Source: UBA6263 sp049305865
Lineage (GTDB): Bacteria > Patescibacteriota > Gracilibacteria > Absconditabacterales > Absconditicoccaceae
Direction: 5' to 3'
Assembly: GCA_049305865.1 (NCBI GenBank)
Contig: JBAQPP010000048.1
Span: 1-52,575 of the forward strand
DNA: 52,575 nucleotides
This document shows, piece after piece, positions 1 through 11,739 of the stretch. Position 1 is the first letter of the stretch; each line of letters begins with the position of its first letter. Position numbers and translations under genes: made by a program. Under the pieces are notes generated by a model. It did no database searches and was not told where the DNA came from. It saw only the letters and a program-made list of their open reading frames with translations.

Positions 1-1599
1 TCACGATTACCTGCAAATACTTCTACAACTTATAACATTGTATGAAGTACTACACAATGTCATTATGAATGTGCTGCTAATTATACATGGGACTGAAGTG
101 CTTGTATACCAAGTATTGCATGTTGAAACTGAACTGTTCAAGTATGAGAACAATGTGATGATAGTAATACAAATAATTGAGATTGATGTAGCTCATTATG
201 TGAACGAGAAACTCAAACATATACATGTTCACCTAAACCAATTACATGAACAATATGGAATACTGTAAGCGGTTATATTCAGACATGGAACTGAAGTTCT
301 CGATCTCCTGCTGCCACTACTACAACTTACAATGCTACACCAAGTATTGAACAAAGTATTACAGAATGTCTTTATAAATGTGCTGCTAATTATACATGGG
401 ACTGAAGTGCTTGTATACCAAGTATTGAATGTTGAAATTGAACTGTAGAATGATCCGAACAATGCGACAATTGATTACTAAATTCTAATACATGAGAATG
501 TTTAAAAGATTGTACATATAATATTCCTGAATGTTCTGTATTTACATCTCCATCAGTTTTAGTATGATGAAGTTGAACATCAAATATTACTTGAGATATT
601 AGTCCTCGAGCAGATTATATAATAACAACTACATTCCCAGACTTAACACAAGAAATTACACATATCTTGACTTGAGTATGAACAACAGCATATACAACAT
701 GGTATGATTATAAAAATACAGGTCATTATATTGTAACTCTATCATCAACAGGTTGAGCATGAGTTAATTGTTCTTGAATAGTAGATATATATGAGAATCT
801 AGATTATGCTTGTGGAATAAAACACAAAAGTGATGAAATATCTCTAAGATCAGATACCCTATGATTATGTGCTCCTTGATATTCAGCAACCAACTTTACT
901 TGAGACACTTCAACAATCAAAAACGTAATATGAAGAACTGCAACACAAAAAGCTGTTATATTTTTTACCACACGAGATGTAGTACCTTCTTATGCATATA
1001 TAGATACTGGTAAACATATGGTATGGTATTCATGATCAGAATATATTATACGGACCTGATCTGCTATCGGCATAAATGTAACATTCTTATTACCAGAACA
1101 ATGATATAAATATCGAACTCGAGATTGTGCAGACTTTACATCAACAGACCCTGTTTCTAATTGTCATGCACACAAAATGTTAACTGGTGATTGCGCATAT
1201 GATATGGACTTAGATACTGATCCTATTTTTTCAACTCGTAACTTAAATCAACTACAAATAGATGAAGCACGAGCAAATAGCTGAAAATTATTAAAATGTG
1301 TGTTGGACGAACCTCGAATAGATTCAGAAGATAATGCACAACAATATAAATACACGCGATGAATACTAAAACAAACTAAATGATGATTCCCAGCATGTCA
1401 AATAATAACAGGAAATGCTATAGAACAAAGTATGTTCTACATACATCGAGTTTGTCCATGATACAATTACTGAGATGAATCTGAAAGTTGTGATTCTGTT
1501 TATAAAACAGGCTTTCAAATACAGACATGTGCTCAATTATTAAGTGGGTTTTATTGAACGTTCTGAAATACTTGATCAATAGGAGTAGCAAGAAATTAA
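1..1599 (+). CDS. Cysteine-rich secreted/surface protein (C-terminal part)
   Basis: Open from the first base in frame 1 to TAA at 1597-1599; the start lies upstream of the window. The visible 532 residues hold two copies of a Cys-rich module with the pattern CAANYTWDGSACIPS followed by GNGTVE..EQCD....N.G.C, which resembles the DUF4215/Myxococcus-type disulfide repeat of secreted proteins. A 51-base direct repeat (68-118 and 377-427) underlies the two modules. The rest is Thr/Ser/Tyr/Gly-rich with scattered Cys pairs and no membrane segment at the C terminus. Likely exported, disulfide-stabilised and cell-surface attached or adhesive; the export signal would be outside the window. Many Gly are UGA. 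The exact role is unknown. Confidence 0.75.
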
Positions 1600-1621
1600 T
1601 ATCAAATAATATTTTCAATTG

Positions 1622-1662
1622 AAATCGGACTCTCCTTGTATATTATAGGGTCCGATTTTAAT
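1622..1662 (+). terminator. Hairpin after the Cys-rich gene
   Basis: AAATCGGAC (1622-1630) pairs with GTCCGATTT (1650-1658), with a few further pairs inside, followed by TTTTAAT. It may terminate the upstream gene or act as leader structure for the trigger factor gene 20 bases later. The 3' arm also overlaps a TATTAT-AGGGTCC motif similar to sequences ahead of three other genes in the window. Confidence 0.5.
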
Positions 1663-1677
1663 ACATAATTTTTTCTT

Positions 1678-2979
1678 ATGCAAAAAAAACTGACTAAATG
1701 AGTTTCATCCAACTATGAGATTGAACTAACTATCACTCCAACAGAATTGGATAAAGCAAGAACCGAAGTTATCAAACAATTCCAGAAAGATATGGATCTC
1801 CCTTGATTTAGAAAATGATTCGTACCATTGGATATAGTAGAAAAAAATGTTAAAGCTGAATATTTGCAGATGTGAATCTATGAAGAAGCAGTAAATTTGT
1901 GAATACAAGAAACTTTAAAAGAAAATGCTGAAATAAAATTTATATGAGAACCATATGACTTCAATCAGAAGAAAGAAAAAGAAGAAACTATAATCACAAT
2001 GAAATTAGATGCCTATCCAGAAGTAGAAATTACTGATTCTAATCGACAAAATGAAAAGATGGATAAAATAGATATCCAAGTGACTCAAGAAGAAATAGAT
2101 AATGCAATTACATCTATTAAAAAAAATTATGCTGACTATCAAGAGTCAGATACAATCACATTAGATACAGTTTCCAAGATACTTGTTGAATATCTAGATA
2201 CAGATTGAAATATTGCAGATAAGTCAAACATCTATTTATGAGAACAAGAATTTGCTGAAGAGAAATTTTTCCAAGAAACTTTCATTGATAAGAAAAAAGA
2301 TGAATCTATTACAATTCAATATGATAGTAAAAAAACACCAGCATTACTTGTAAATAAAAAAGAAAATCTAATTATAAAAAATATCAGATTTATCATCAAA
2401 GAGATCAAAAAAGTTGTTCTTCCAGAATTAACCTCAGAAACTATAGAAAAATTATTTGGTAAAGACAGTGAAGTAAAAACACATGAACAACTTATTGAAT
2501 ATATTAAAAATGAGATAGCAAAACAGAAATGAGACAGTACATTGATGCAAACTATAGATAGCTTCCTACAAAAAGTTCAATCCAAATATATGAAAATATA
2601 TATACCTCAAACATTGGTAACAGAAGAATTCAAAGTTAGATTAAAATCATTTGAAGAAAGATTTGGATGAGAAGAAAAAATAAATCAATATTACACACAG
2701 ATATGAGAGGAAAAGAAAACTCAGATGATAGAAGAAATCAAAAAATCATCTAAACTTAGTCTAGAAAAATTCTTTATTCTACAAAAAATCACAGAAGAAC
2801 TATGAATAACTGTTGACCGACAAAAATCTGAGAATCTAGAAGTAGAAAAACAGATTTACGAAAAGTTATCTTTAAAAGAGCAGAGTAGTATCAAAAAAGA
2901 AGGTGAGAAAGAGATTATTAAAGAAAAAAAAGAGCCTAAAGCTCCCAAAGCAAAAACTACTAAAGCAAAGAAAGAATAA
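1678..2979 (+). CDS. tig: Trigger factor-like ribosome-associated chaperone
   Basis: 433 residues, close to the usual size of trigger factor, the peptidyl-prolyl isomerase/chaperone that binds nascent chains at the ribosome exit tunnel. The N-terminal ribosome-binding signature is clear: LPGFRKGFVP at residues 41-50 after a typical EIELTITPTELDKA start. The middle (about 150-245) fits a diverged FKBP-like domain and the rest is the helical C-terminal substrate cradle. It ends in a Lys-rich tail (KAKTTKAKKE). The ATG at 1678 is the first after the hairpin and has no Shine-Dalgarno sequence. An intrinsic terminator follows. Confidence 0.88.
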
Positions 2980-2983
2980 TATA

Positions 2984-3172
2984 TTATTTTCTAAATAAAT
3001 AATAAATCACAATAAAAGGCATTACAATTGCCTTTTTTATACTAGGTCTAATCCATAAAAAAGAGGAATAATTTTTTAATATTGCTTCTAAAAAATTAGA
3101 AAATCTATTATTCTTTTTATCCTTATCAAATGGATATATTATTAAATCTCTAATAAATTTCAGTATTCACAT
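2984..3172 (-). CDS. Possible small membrane-associated protein (62 aa)
   Basis: Open under UGA = Gly from an ATG (rc of 3170-3172) to TAA (rc of 2984-2986). The product is basic and hydrophobic (MGILKFIRDLIIYPFDKDKK ... ends VMPFIVIYYLFRK), with one Trp and a hydrophobic C-terminal segment. It starts 35 bases after the TIM-barrel gene on the same strand, so could be the last gene of that unit. The tig terminator lies antisense inside it. A frame this long can arise by chance in AT-rich DNA with two stops, so it is tentative. Confidence 0.35.
3014..3038 (+). terminator. Rho-independent terminator of tig
   Basis: AAAAGGCA (3014-3021), a 7-base loop, TGCCTTTT (3029-3036) and further T. This is a compact intrinsic terminator 35 bases after the tig stop. 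It lies antisense within the small minus-strand reading frame 2984-3172. Confidence 0.8.
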
Positions 3173-3207
3173 ATTTATTAATTTCAAATAAACCAATTTA
3201 TTTATTT

Positions 3208-4086
3208 TTAGTCTATTTTGATATCTTCATAATTTTCTCTCAAATATGTTCTAGTTTTTTTAAGTATCAAATTTACCTTATCTGGATCCGATAGGTCAGC
3301 CTTATCTATATCTACTTTTACGCTTATATAGCGATAAAATCAACTCTGTTTTAATTTTTTCAATAAGGCAGGTAGTTTCATAATTCATTCACCAGGCAAA
3401 ACATGTCATTCTCAAAGTTTAGTTTTGTCAGAGAAATATAATACTGCAACATATGGCAAAAAATCATTTAATTTTCTCATAAAAATAGATTCAAATCAAT
3501 CCATATTCATATTTGATATATCCAATCATATATAACATCAATATTTTTTGATAATTTCTACTATATTTGTGAAACGATACTTTGGAATCGGTAAAGCAAA
3601 AAAATTAGAATCTTCAGGATTTATAATGGCGAAATTAAGGTTCTTATTATGCTTTCTATAAAAGTTTATATTGTCAGATAGAAAGTTGAAAGATTTATAA
3701 TTAAAATATTTAGGTGAATTTATACTTATAGTATCAGCTCATGTAGCATCACATATATCAAGAGCCTTATTTAATTCTTTTTCATTAACATTGCTTGAAA
3801 CCTGAACAACTCTGACAGGTAAATCATAGTTTTTAGAAATCTTTTTCACATAATTTACATTCCAAGCATCAAAATTTTTCCACATTGCTAAGTCTATACC
3901 ATCAAATCAACTAGATTTTGCAAGATCAAAAACCAAATCCAAACCAAATCATGGTAATGAATCAGTACTTATAAGAAATTGTGGTCTTGCTCATTTATTT
4001 TTATCCCGGTTCTCGCCTTCCATTTCAAAAAAAACATCTGATCAAAGCTCTATATTGCTCTTTTGTTCGTCTTTCTTGTCTGACAT
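3208..4086 (-). CDS. Xylose isomerase-like TIM-barrel protein
   Basis: 292 residues from ATG (rc of 4084-4086) to TAA (rc of 3208-3210). After a short polar N terminus comes a barrel-like alternation: PQFLISTDSLPGFGLDLVFD, then GFDGIDLAMW, YDLPVRVVQVSS, GADTISINSP, NFAIINPED, YIGLDIS, YVAVLYFSDK, with an ending like YISVKVDID. This pattern, including the GIDL strand and the late D/SD segment, matches sugar-phosphate isomerase/epimerase or AP-endonuclease-2 superfamily proteins. Substrate and metal dependence cannot be told from sequence. It lies downstream of the EEP hydrolase on the same strand with a 168-base gap. Confidence 0.6.
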
Positions 4087-4254
4087 AGAATTGATTTATA
4101 TTTTAAAAATTTTGTTTTTTGACATACATAATTATAATCTTTTAGCTAAATTTTGCAAGTTTTCTGAAAAAAAACGCAGTCCTCGAATGAGGGCAAATTT
4201 TTGTTTATTTTGGTTCTATATCTATTATCAGAGATTAAGCCTATATATTTGAGT

Positions 4255-5247
4255 TTATAATCAACTATTACCAATATTTATAAGTAATCCCCTATGATCA
4301 GATCAATTAATTTTTACAGACTTTAAATATGATTTTTTCACATCAAAATTAATCCAAGCATGATCTATATGAGACCAAAATATCGGTAATCCATATAAAT
4401 ATCGACTAAATAAGATTGGTGATTTTTTACTTAAATTAATAAATCCAGATCATAATCAATCTTGAAAGTTTTTATAAAAAATACTCCATGGAGATATATT
4501 AAAATCTCCTATAATCATCACATTATCATGATTATTTCTATGTTTATTTTGATGTAATATGAAGTTATCCACAAAAACCTTTAATTGTTCATTTCTCATC
4601 AAATAATGATTGTAAGTATCAGGAGAGCTAGTATGTACCAAATAAATATAATAGTCTTTTTTATCTAATTTTAGTTGAAAATATGCATATCTTCGATTTC
4701 ATTGAGGAAAATCATCTGCTCGGTTTTCTATCGGATATTTAGAAAATACCATACTCCCAATAAATTTTTTTGACCAAGTAGTGCTATTTATATAAGGATA
4801 CCTTTTCTGTAAAAAATCTTTTAAATTTTTATAATGATTTTCACCAAATTCTACAAACATAAGTAGATCTGGATTCTCTTTTTCTATAAGATGTTTTATT
4901 CACGTATAATCATCATTATTTTTATGAATATTTGCATATAACATCGTCAATCAGCTATTTGATCATATAGGTTTATCTAATTTTAAATTATAGAATTGAT
5001 TAAATTCCTTTGAATAGATCAAAAAAACAAATCAATGTAAAAGGATAAATATTCCAGTAAAAAGTTTTTTAATACTTCAAGGTTTAAGTTTAAATTTACG
5101 AAATTTCAGAAACAAAACAATCAAAAACAATAAATTTAAGACTATTGAATATGGCAAAAAACTTATACTTAATTCAGAAACATAATAAGTAGGGAGGTAA
5201 TATACCAGCATAGAAAAAGAAATGACTACAAATGATAATATCAACAT
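4255..5247 (-). CDS. Membrane-anchored endonuclease/exonuclease/phosphatase (EEP) family protein
   Basis: 330 residues from ATG (rc of 5245-5247; an in-frame TTG lies 12 bases upstream). The N terminus has two or three hydrophobic segments (about residues 1-75). The EEP catalytic domain follows: a strand with MFVEFGENH (catalytic Glu), MIIGDFNISPWS (GDFN signature) and C-terminal GSDHRGLLINIG (the SDH motif carrying the catalytic His). Its layout resembles the YafD-like membrane EEP proteins. The substrate, nucleic acid or phospholipid/phosphoester, is not predictable. It is divergent from the MiaB-like gene across a 154-base AT-rich spacer that must hold both promoters. Confidence 0.78.
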
Positions 5248-5401
5248 CTTTATATACAAACAATATGTTAAAATATAATTTATACTTTATTCAAATAAAA
5301 TTTAAATTTCCGCTCTGCTAATGCAAACAGTTTTTTTCTTGCATAAAACAATTTAATCAATATTTAATAAACTCCTCAATTTTTTTATTCACTATGTTCA
5401 G

Positions 5402-6895
5402 ATGAAGTTCCATATATTAATATTCGGCTGCCAAATGAACTACTCCGATGGAGCTAGAATCAAAGCAATTCTCCTAAATTGTTGATTTTCTTATACAGAC
5501 AATATCACACAAGCAGATATAGTTATTTTTGACACTTGTTCAGTAAAACAAAAAGCAGAAGACAAAATAACAGGTAAATTAAAAGAAATCTGAAAACATC
5601 AAAAAATTTGGATTACATGATGTATGATACAGCACAATTTAAGGAATAGTAAAATTAATAAAGATTCAAAGTTTAAAATATGAAATTTTATGTGATCGCT
5701 TAAAACTCAAAGTCCACAGATCATCTGATTTACAACAGATGAAATAAATGAATCAAATACTTCTATCTTAAGAGATTGAAACATAGTAGGGGTCAACCAT
5801 GCCTTTAATCCACTATTTTATAATCTCATTCAAAAACGGAAAAATATTGAATTATTTTTTAGAATAGATGATATATGATTTTTGCCATTAATATTACCCA
5901 AAATCTGATATAAGATAAAATACGATAGTGAAATCATAAATGAATATGAAAAGATCATCCCAAATTGAATCAATACGTCTATGAATAGTCATAGTTCAAC
6001 AGCATATGTTCCAGTTTCTACTTGATGTAACCAATTTTGTGCTTATTGTATCGTCCCATATGCAAGATGACTGGAGAAAAACTTTTCTGTACAACAGATA
6101 GTGAATGAAGCCAGATCACATATTAAAAATTGAGCAAAAGAAATAGTTTTAATCGGACAAATCGTCAATAAGCATCCAGAATTTATACAAATAATAAAAG
6201 AAATTTTAAAAATAGAATGACTCGAGTGGCTTAAGTATACATCTCCATACCCGACATTTTATTCTGCAGAATTATTAGAACTACATCAACAAGAGTCAAA
6301 ACTTTGTCCCCACATCCATATGCCATTACAGTCAGGCTCAGATGATATTTTAAAAAAAATGTTTAGGTGATATGATTCATCTCAATTCAAACAATTTGTA
6401 GATAATATTCATAAATTATCCAGATCTATAAGCATAACAACAGATGTTATTATATGATTTCCTTGAGAAACAGAAAAAGAATTCAAAGAAACTCTTGATT
6501 TGGTAGAATACGCAAGATTTGATATGATATATATGTGAATTTACTCTACAAGACCATGAACAATAGCCGAAAGAAAATACCCTGATGATATCCCATACAA
6601 AGTCAAACACGCCAGATGGTCAAAGTTAAATAATTTACTTAAAAAAATATCTCTAGAAAACAATCAAAAAGAAATCTGATCTATCAAACAAGTCCTAATC
6701 AACGAAATTAAAAATGATTGAAACAATGAAACGATGAAACATTGAAACATTATATGATATACAGACAATATGAAACAAATAATACTTAAACCATCAAAAT
6801 CAGTTAAAATAGGTGATATAGCAACAGTCAAAATCACAGATTGAAAATCATTTAAACTATATTGAGAAATTACAGTACTAAAAACCAAAGACTAA
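5402..6895 (+). CDS. miaB: MiaB-like radical SAM tRNA methylthiotransferase
   Basis: 497 residues. The N-terminal methylthiotransferase domain shows its three cluster-binding Cys at about 10 (IFGCQMNYSDG), 46 (FDTCSVK) and 74 (ITGCM). The radical SAM CxxxCxxC motif is at 209-216 (TGCNQFCAYCIVPYARG), and a C-terminal TRAM-like stretch ends GEITVLKTKD. MiaB adds the 2-methylthio group to i6A37 of tRNAs reading UNN codons. About 60 extra residues lie between Cys74 and the radical SAM motif compared with typical MiaB. MtaB/RimO relatives are possible, but the N terminus (FGCQMNYSD) is most MiaB-like. Gly before CNQFC is encoded by UGA. Confidence 0.85.
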
Positions 6896-6946
6896 ACATA
6901 AAAGGGGAATCTATCTTTCCTTGAATTTTTTAATCAGATAATTATC

Positions 6947-6966
6947 AAATAGCTTGCTATTTTTTT
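6947..6966 (+). terminator. Rho-independent terminator of miaB
   Basis: AAATAG, loop CTTG, CTATTT, then further T (to 6966), 51 bases after the miaB stop. A little downstream (6996-7020) sits a short run of TAGTTAT-like heptamers. Confidence 0.7.
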
Positions 6967-7023
6967 GTTCCAAAAAATATTTGTCATTACTAGCTTTTAG
7001 TTATTAGTTATTAATTGTAATAA

Positions 7024-7725
7024 ATGATTTATCCCAAACATGTAGCCATCATACCTGATTGAAATAGGACTCGAGCAAAAGCAAACGATAAAACTATACC
7101 CGAAGCATATATGATCTCATACCAAAAATGAGTTGAATTGATAGAGTATACATTTACACAAACAGATATTAAAATATTTACACTTTGGTGATTAAGTACA
7201 GAAAATACCAATAAAAGACCCAAAGAAGAGTTTGATTTTTTAATGAATATGTATAAATTGATTGATGATGACTTGGACACAATATTGGTAAACAACCAAG
7301 TAAACTTCAAACGGATATGAAATCCAGATTGAATTACATCAGATTTTAAAGAATATTTAGATACAAAAACCCAAAAAACAAAATGTAATTCTGATAAATA
7401 CTTTGTTTTTGCAATAAATTACTGATGAAGAGATGAAATTATTAGATGAATACAGAGTTTAAACAAAAATAACTTCGATTTTTGAACAATAACAGAAGAA
7501 GATATTAGTAAATCCTTAGATCTATGAGACATCAAACCGATAGAATTAGTAATTAGGACAAAATGAGATCAAGCACATAGAACATCAGGATTTATGTCAT
7601 GGTGGATATGATACGCTGAATTATATTTTACACCTTCAAAATGTCCAGAATTCTGAATAGAACAATATCAAGAAGCTTTAAATCGATTTAATAATATGGC
7701 AGATCTACGCAATTACGGCAAATAA
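7024..7725 (+). CDS. uppS: Isoprenyl transferase (undecaprenyl diphosphate synthase family)
   Basis: 233 residues, the normal cis-prenyltransferase length. Motifs in order: HVAIIPDGNRTRAKA at the N terminus (catalytic Asp in PDGNR), FTLWGLSTENTNKRPKEE, FAIN YGGRDEI and near the C terminus LVIRTKGDQAHRTSGF with YAELYFTP. It condenses isopentenyl diphosphate onto farnesyl diphosphate to make the lipid carrier for cell-wall and glycan precursors. A PAP2 phosphatase at 14.7 kb could recycle the carrier. The Gly residues in PDGN and YGGR are UGA codons. dnaN starts 45 bases downstream, probably in the same transcript. Confidence 0.93.
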
Positions 7726-7770
7726 TACAAAACCATTCTAGTAAACCTTTAATACTTAAACCAATTTCCA

Positions 7771-8916
7771 ATGAAAATTACAGTAGAACTAGCACAATTA
7801 ATAGATTTAGCTGATATAGCTAGCAGATTTGTAGCTAAAAATGCAACATTACCGATACTACAAAATATATATATGAAAGCCTCAATAGATAGTCTCATCA
7901 TAAGATCAACAGATATGGAAAAATATATAGAAATAGAAATGCCATGTAAAATATCTGCTGAGTGATCTATCACTATAAATGCAAAAACATTTTTGGATAT
8001 CATTAGAAGTATAGAAGAAAAAGAAATAGAAATCAGTGTAGACCAAAAATCACAGATCATGACAATTAAATGAACAAAAGATAATTTTGAAATCAATTGA
8101 ATACCATCTAGTGAATATGTTGCACTTCCAGAAGTACCAAATGACAACAAAATCACTTTAGAATCACAAATGTTTTCACAATGAATAGAAAAAGTAGAAT
8201 ATGCAGTTACAGATAAAAATTTTAGTCCAGTTTTAACATGAATATTACTAAAATCTAAAATAGAGGATGATAATAAAAAATTAATATTTGTATGAACAGA
8301 TTCGTTTAGACTTTCTGAATACAAAATATTATCAAACTGAAACGATAATGAATTTTCTCTTATTATACCCAAAAATTCCATTAATGATTTCAAAAAGATA
8401 GCAGATTATCAAATATCCAAAGAAAATAATGAGATACAAGTAAAATATTCAGACAATCTAATATCATTACAATTCAATATGGATAAGATCAAGATTATGG
8501 CAACTTCATTATTGATTCAATGAAATTTTCCAGAATATGATAGAGAAGAGATTATGCCTAAGAAGTTTAATACAAAAGTTTTATTAGACAAAAATCTTTG
8601 TGATAAATCTATCAAAAAAATCTGAATTCTTACAAGAGATATAAACAATTTTATCCAGATACAGACCGAAAAAGATAGTATAACTATATCATCATGAAAA
8701 ACAGATAAATGAGCTGGTACTACAACAATTCCGGCAATTATTGAATGAGATCCTATCACTTTTGGAATAAATTGAAGATATATAACAGATTTTATAAGAA
8801 CAATGGAATGAGACGAATTGTTGTTTAATATTGTAGACAATCAAAAACCACTTACAGTTGAAGACAAATGAAACTCAGCATATAAATATGTAGTAAGACC
8901 TCTTATAAATAACTAA
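7771..8916 (+). CDS. dnaN: DNA polymerase III sliding clamp (beta subunit)
   Basis: 381 residues, typical of beta clamps. The N terminus MKITVELAQLIDLADIASRF continues into VAKNATLPILQNIYMKA, the standard clamp opening, and three repeated clamp domains follow. The ring tethers DNA polymerase III to DNA. It is not next to dnaA or gyrB here, so the usual replication-origin gene order is broken. A prepilin gene begins 4 bases after its stop. There is no Shine-Dalgarno sequence before the ATG. Confidence 0.93.
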
Positions 8917-8920
8917 AAAT

Positions 8921-9511
8921 ATGAAAAAAGTTAAATGATTTTCAATGGTAGAAATGTTAATTGTGATTTCCATAATTTTGACTTTTATGCTTATTTTTCA
9001 AAATTTTTTTAAGCCCAAAGATATGCAAATATATCAATGACAAAAATGCGTAAACGATATATATAATTTCGTAAATACTTTTGTAAATGCATGATTAACA
9101 AACAAATGATTCAATTCATGAACAGATATGATTTATCCCAGTTCATATAAAACCGAGATACGTCCATCAGAAAATAAATTAATAAATTCTATAAACACAT
9201 GAATAGGTTATATCACACGAGAAATAGCTACACTATCTTGAACAAATGGGGAAAATTTATGTTATATAAACAGTGTTTACAATATTATTCTAACAGGAGA
9301 AAATATAGATATAGAAATAATAAAATGATCATCAAACAACCAGTTTAATATAAGCGACAGCACATGATATACCGACTTACTATTATGTAAATGAAATAAT
9401 TTATGATGCATACATATATGACAATATATAATAGATAAAAGAAGTCAGACAATCATAAAGAGAGTATGTCTGAGTTTTAGTTGAGGCAATTGTTTGCAAT
9501 GGAATCAGTAA
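8921..9511 (+). CDS. Type IV prepilin/pseudopilin-like protein
   Basis: 196 residues with a class III signal: basic MKKVKGFSMVEMLIVISIIL, where cleavage by prepilin peptidase would fall after the Gly of KGF (UGA-encoded) and Glu5 of the mature pilin is present (FSMVE). The hydrophobic N-terminal helix is followed by a globular domain with several Cys (CVNDI, LCYI, LLCK, GCIHIG, RVCLSF, GNCLQW) that may form disulfides. It is likely a minor pilin or pseudopilin for the machine whose ATPase and inner-membrane protein are encoded at 50-52.6 kb. Its stop lies inside the next reading frame (13-base overlap). Confidence 0.8.
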
Positions 9512-10356
9512 ACCAGATACAAGAAACATTATCAGCAAGTAAATACTTAGTTTTTTACAAAATCATGAAATATCCCATACCTACAAATATGGAATATTTT
9601 TTTTTTGAGAAAAAGATAAATAAAAATTTAACAAATAAATCCTGATTCTCTCGAAACGAAAAAAATAAAAATATGGACGAATACATTAATTTTATAAATA
9701 AATATTGAAAATTATATCAGTCAATACCATTTATAAAAGAAATATATTTATGTAATTCTATAAGCTTTAACGCCCTCAAAAAAGACTCAGATATTGACTT
9801 ATTTATCATAACCAATAAAAACAGTATACGACGCGCAAGATTTTTTAGTCTATTATTTTTTTTTATATTATGACTAAAGAGATGAAGAAATATTAGAAAA
9901 AAATTTTGTCTAAGTTTCTATGTAACTCAGGATCATCAAAACCTATATAGTATCAATTTATCTAGTTCTGATATATATTTAAACTATTGGTTAGCACACC
10001 TGATACCCCTATATCAAGAACAATTAAATTCATCAAATATATATAAAAAAAATAAACGATTCAACGTAACTATGCCCAATCATCCTAAGAAGTTTTGTAT
10101 AAACATATGAAATAAAATATATCATTGAAAATCAAAAATCAAAAAAAATCTTGAATTTATATTCTGATGATTATTCTGAAAAATATTAGAATTTACCATA
10201 GGTTCTATATGGATACCTATACTATCATTTAAGACAAAAAAGCTATGAAAAAAATGACAATGAATAATAATCAACAATAACATGCTAAAGTTTCACGAGG
10301 ACAAAAGGGCTAAGATACACTTAATATACGAAATAGAGCATAAGAACTATAGATAA
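9499..10356 (+). CDS. Nucleotidyltransferase-fold protein with C-terminal hydrophobic region
   Basis: 285 residues starting at an ATG inside the end of the prepilin gene. Residues about 85-105 (LCNSISFNALKKDSDIDLFI) match the minimal nucleotidyltransferase pattern GS...DxD, with Asn in place of the usual Gly and the metal-binding Asp pair intact. The C-terminal half is basic and hydrophobic (FIFGGLFGKILEFTIGSIWI), suggesting membrane association. It may transfer a nucleotide to a protein or small molecule; the target is unknown. The overlap with the prepilin gene argues for coupled expression. An intrinsic terminator lies about 95 bases downstream. Confidence 0.6.
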
Positions 10357-10449
10357 CTATAAGATATCAGCTAATATTTTCAATGATAACTATTGTATAT
10401 CACAATTAGTTAAAATATATTTGTTTTTATAAATACATTACATACATCT

Positions 10450-10479
10450 AAGTCGAACAAAAAAAAATCGACTTTTTTT
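10450..10479 (+). terminator. Rho-independent terminator
   Basis: AAGTCGA (10450-10456), an A-rich loop, TCGACTT (10468-10474), then T5. It separates the pilin/nucleotidyltransferase pair from ftsA. Confidence 0.75.
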
Positions 10480-10499
10480 ATATCATTTTTAAAACAAAC

Positions 10500-11672
10500 A
10501 TGAAAGACATCAGAGCAGTGTTTGATATTTGAAACGATGTCATCAAAGGTTTTGTTTTTGCTAACGACAATGAAAAAGACATAGTACTAGCAAAACAAAC
10601 TGAGATTACACAAGGCATGCGTAAAGGTAAGATTTTAGATTCAGAAAATTTTGCTGCAACCATAAACAAAATTACAGAAACATTTATAAAAAAATTATGA
10701 TGAGATTTTATAGATGAAGTATTTGTAAGTATCTCTCATCCAGAAATGATAATAAATAGAGTAATAGAACAAAAAAGAGTTATGAAGGATGAAATAGAAG
10801 CTGAAGATGTAGAACACCTTTCAAAAATAATTTGAGAAATATCTGATAAAAATAATTACGAAATTATCAAAATTGTACCAGTTTGTTGGATAATAGATGA
10901 ACAAAGAAAAGAAAAAGATCCAATCGGATTAAAATGAAAAAAACTTGAACTTATAGCAGATGTTTTCATGATACCCAAAAGCATATACAATTGAATCACT
11001 GAAACATTTGAAAAAATATGATTAAATATAGCAGATATCATACCAAATATAATAGCAGCTAGTGAAATTACATTAGACTATGACAATAAAGATTTATGAA
11101 CAGTTTTAATAGATATAGGTAAAAATCAAACAAGTTATGTAATATATGAAGATTGATATACACTATGATATGGCACAATTCCTATCTGATGAGAAGATGT
11201 TACAAAAGATATATCAATAGGTATGCAAGTAGATATCAAAGAAGCAGAAAACATAAAAAAAACACATTGAACAGCCATTGTAGATGTAAATTTATCAGAG
11301 GAGAATACGTTAGATATACATTTTCTATCAGACATTATAAACGCTAGATATGAAGAAATATTTATAAAAATCAACGACCATTTAAAAAAGTTAGATAGAG
11401 ATTGAAGATTAGCCTGATGAATAAAATTGATATGATGATGAGCAAAGATGCCAAACTTAGATTTATTAGCAAAAGATATCTTTAAGTTAGCAACCTTTTA
11501 TTGAAAAGATCATATACTCAATCTGTGAGATCTTTCAACAAATATACAGTTTATGAACGTATTATGAGCATATGTACGATCCAAAAAATATACTGAATGA
11601 AGAAAATGAAGCTTTAAATTAAACTTTGATGTAGTAGGATCTGTGTCAAAATTCTTCAAAGACTTATTCTAA
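10500..11672 (+). CDS. ftsA: Cell division protein FtsA
   Basis: 390 residues with an actin/Hsp70-like ATPase fold. The first phosphate loop is FDIGNDVIKGFVFAN at the N terminus, and the phosphate-2 region is VLIDIGKNQTSYVIYEDG, followed by GTIPIGGEDVTKDIS, the classic FtsA sequence. It tethers FtsZ to the membrane and recruits divisome proteins. It lies directly upstream of ftsZ (67-base gap), the conserved order. The C terminus (VSKFFKDLF) looks like a short amphipathic membrane-targeting helix. Confidence 0.9.
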
Positions 11673-11739
11673 TTATACCGATTAAACAATCGCGTATAAT
11701 AAACAATATTACTATTTTACTTTCTATTAAATTACCCAA

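Noticed and set aside
9499..10356. MNT/HEPN toxin-antitoxin nucleotidyltransferase
   Set aside because: The protein is far longer than MntA antitoxins, has a hydrophobic C-terminal half and no HEPN partner next to it.
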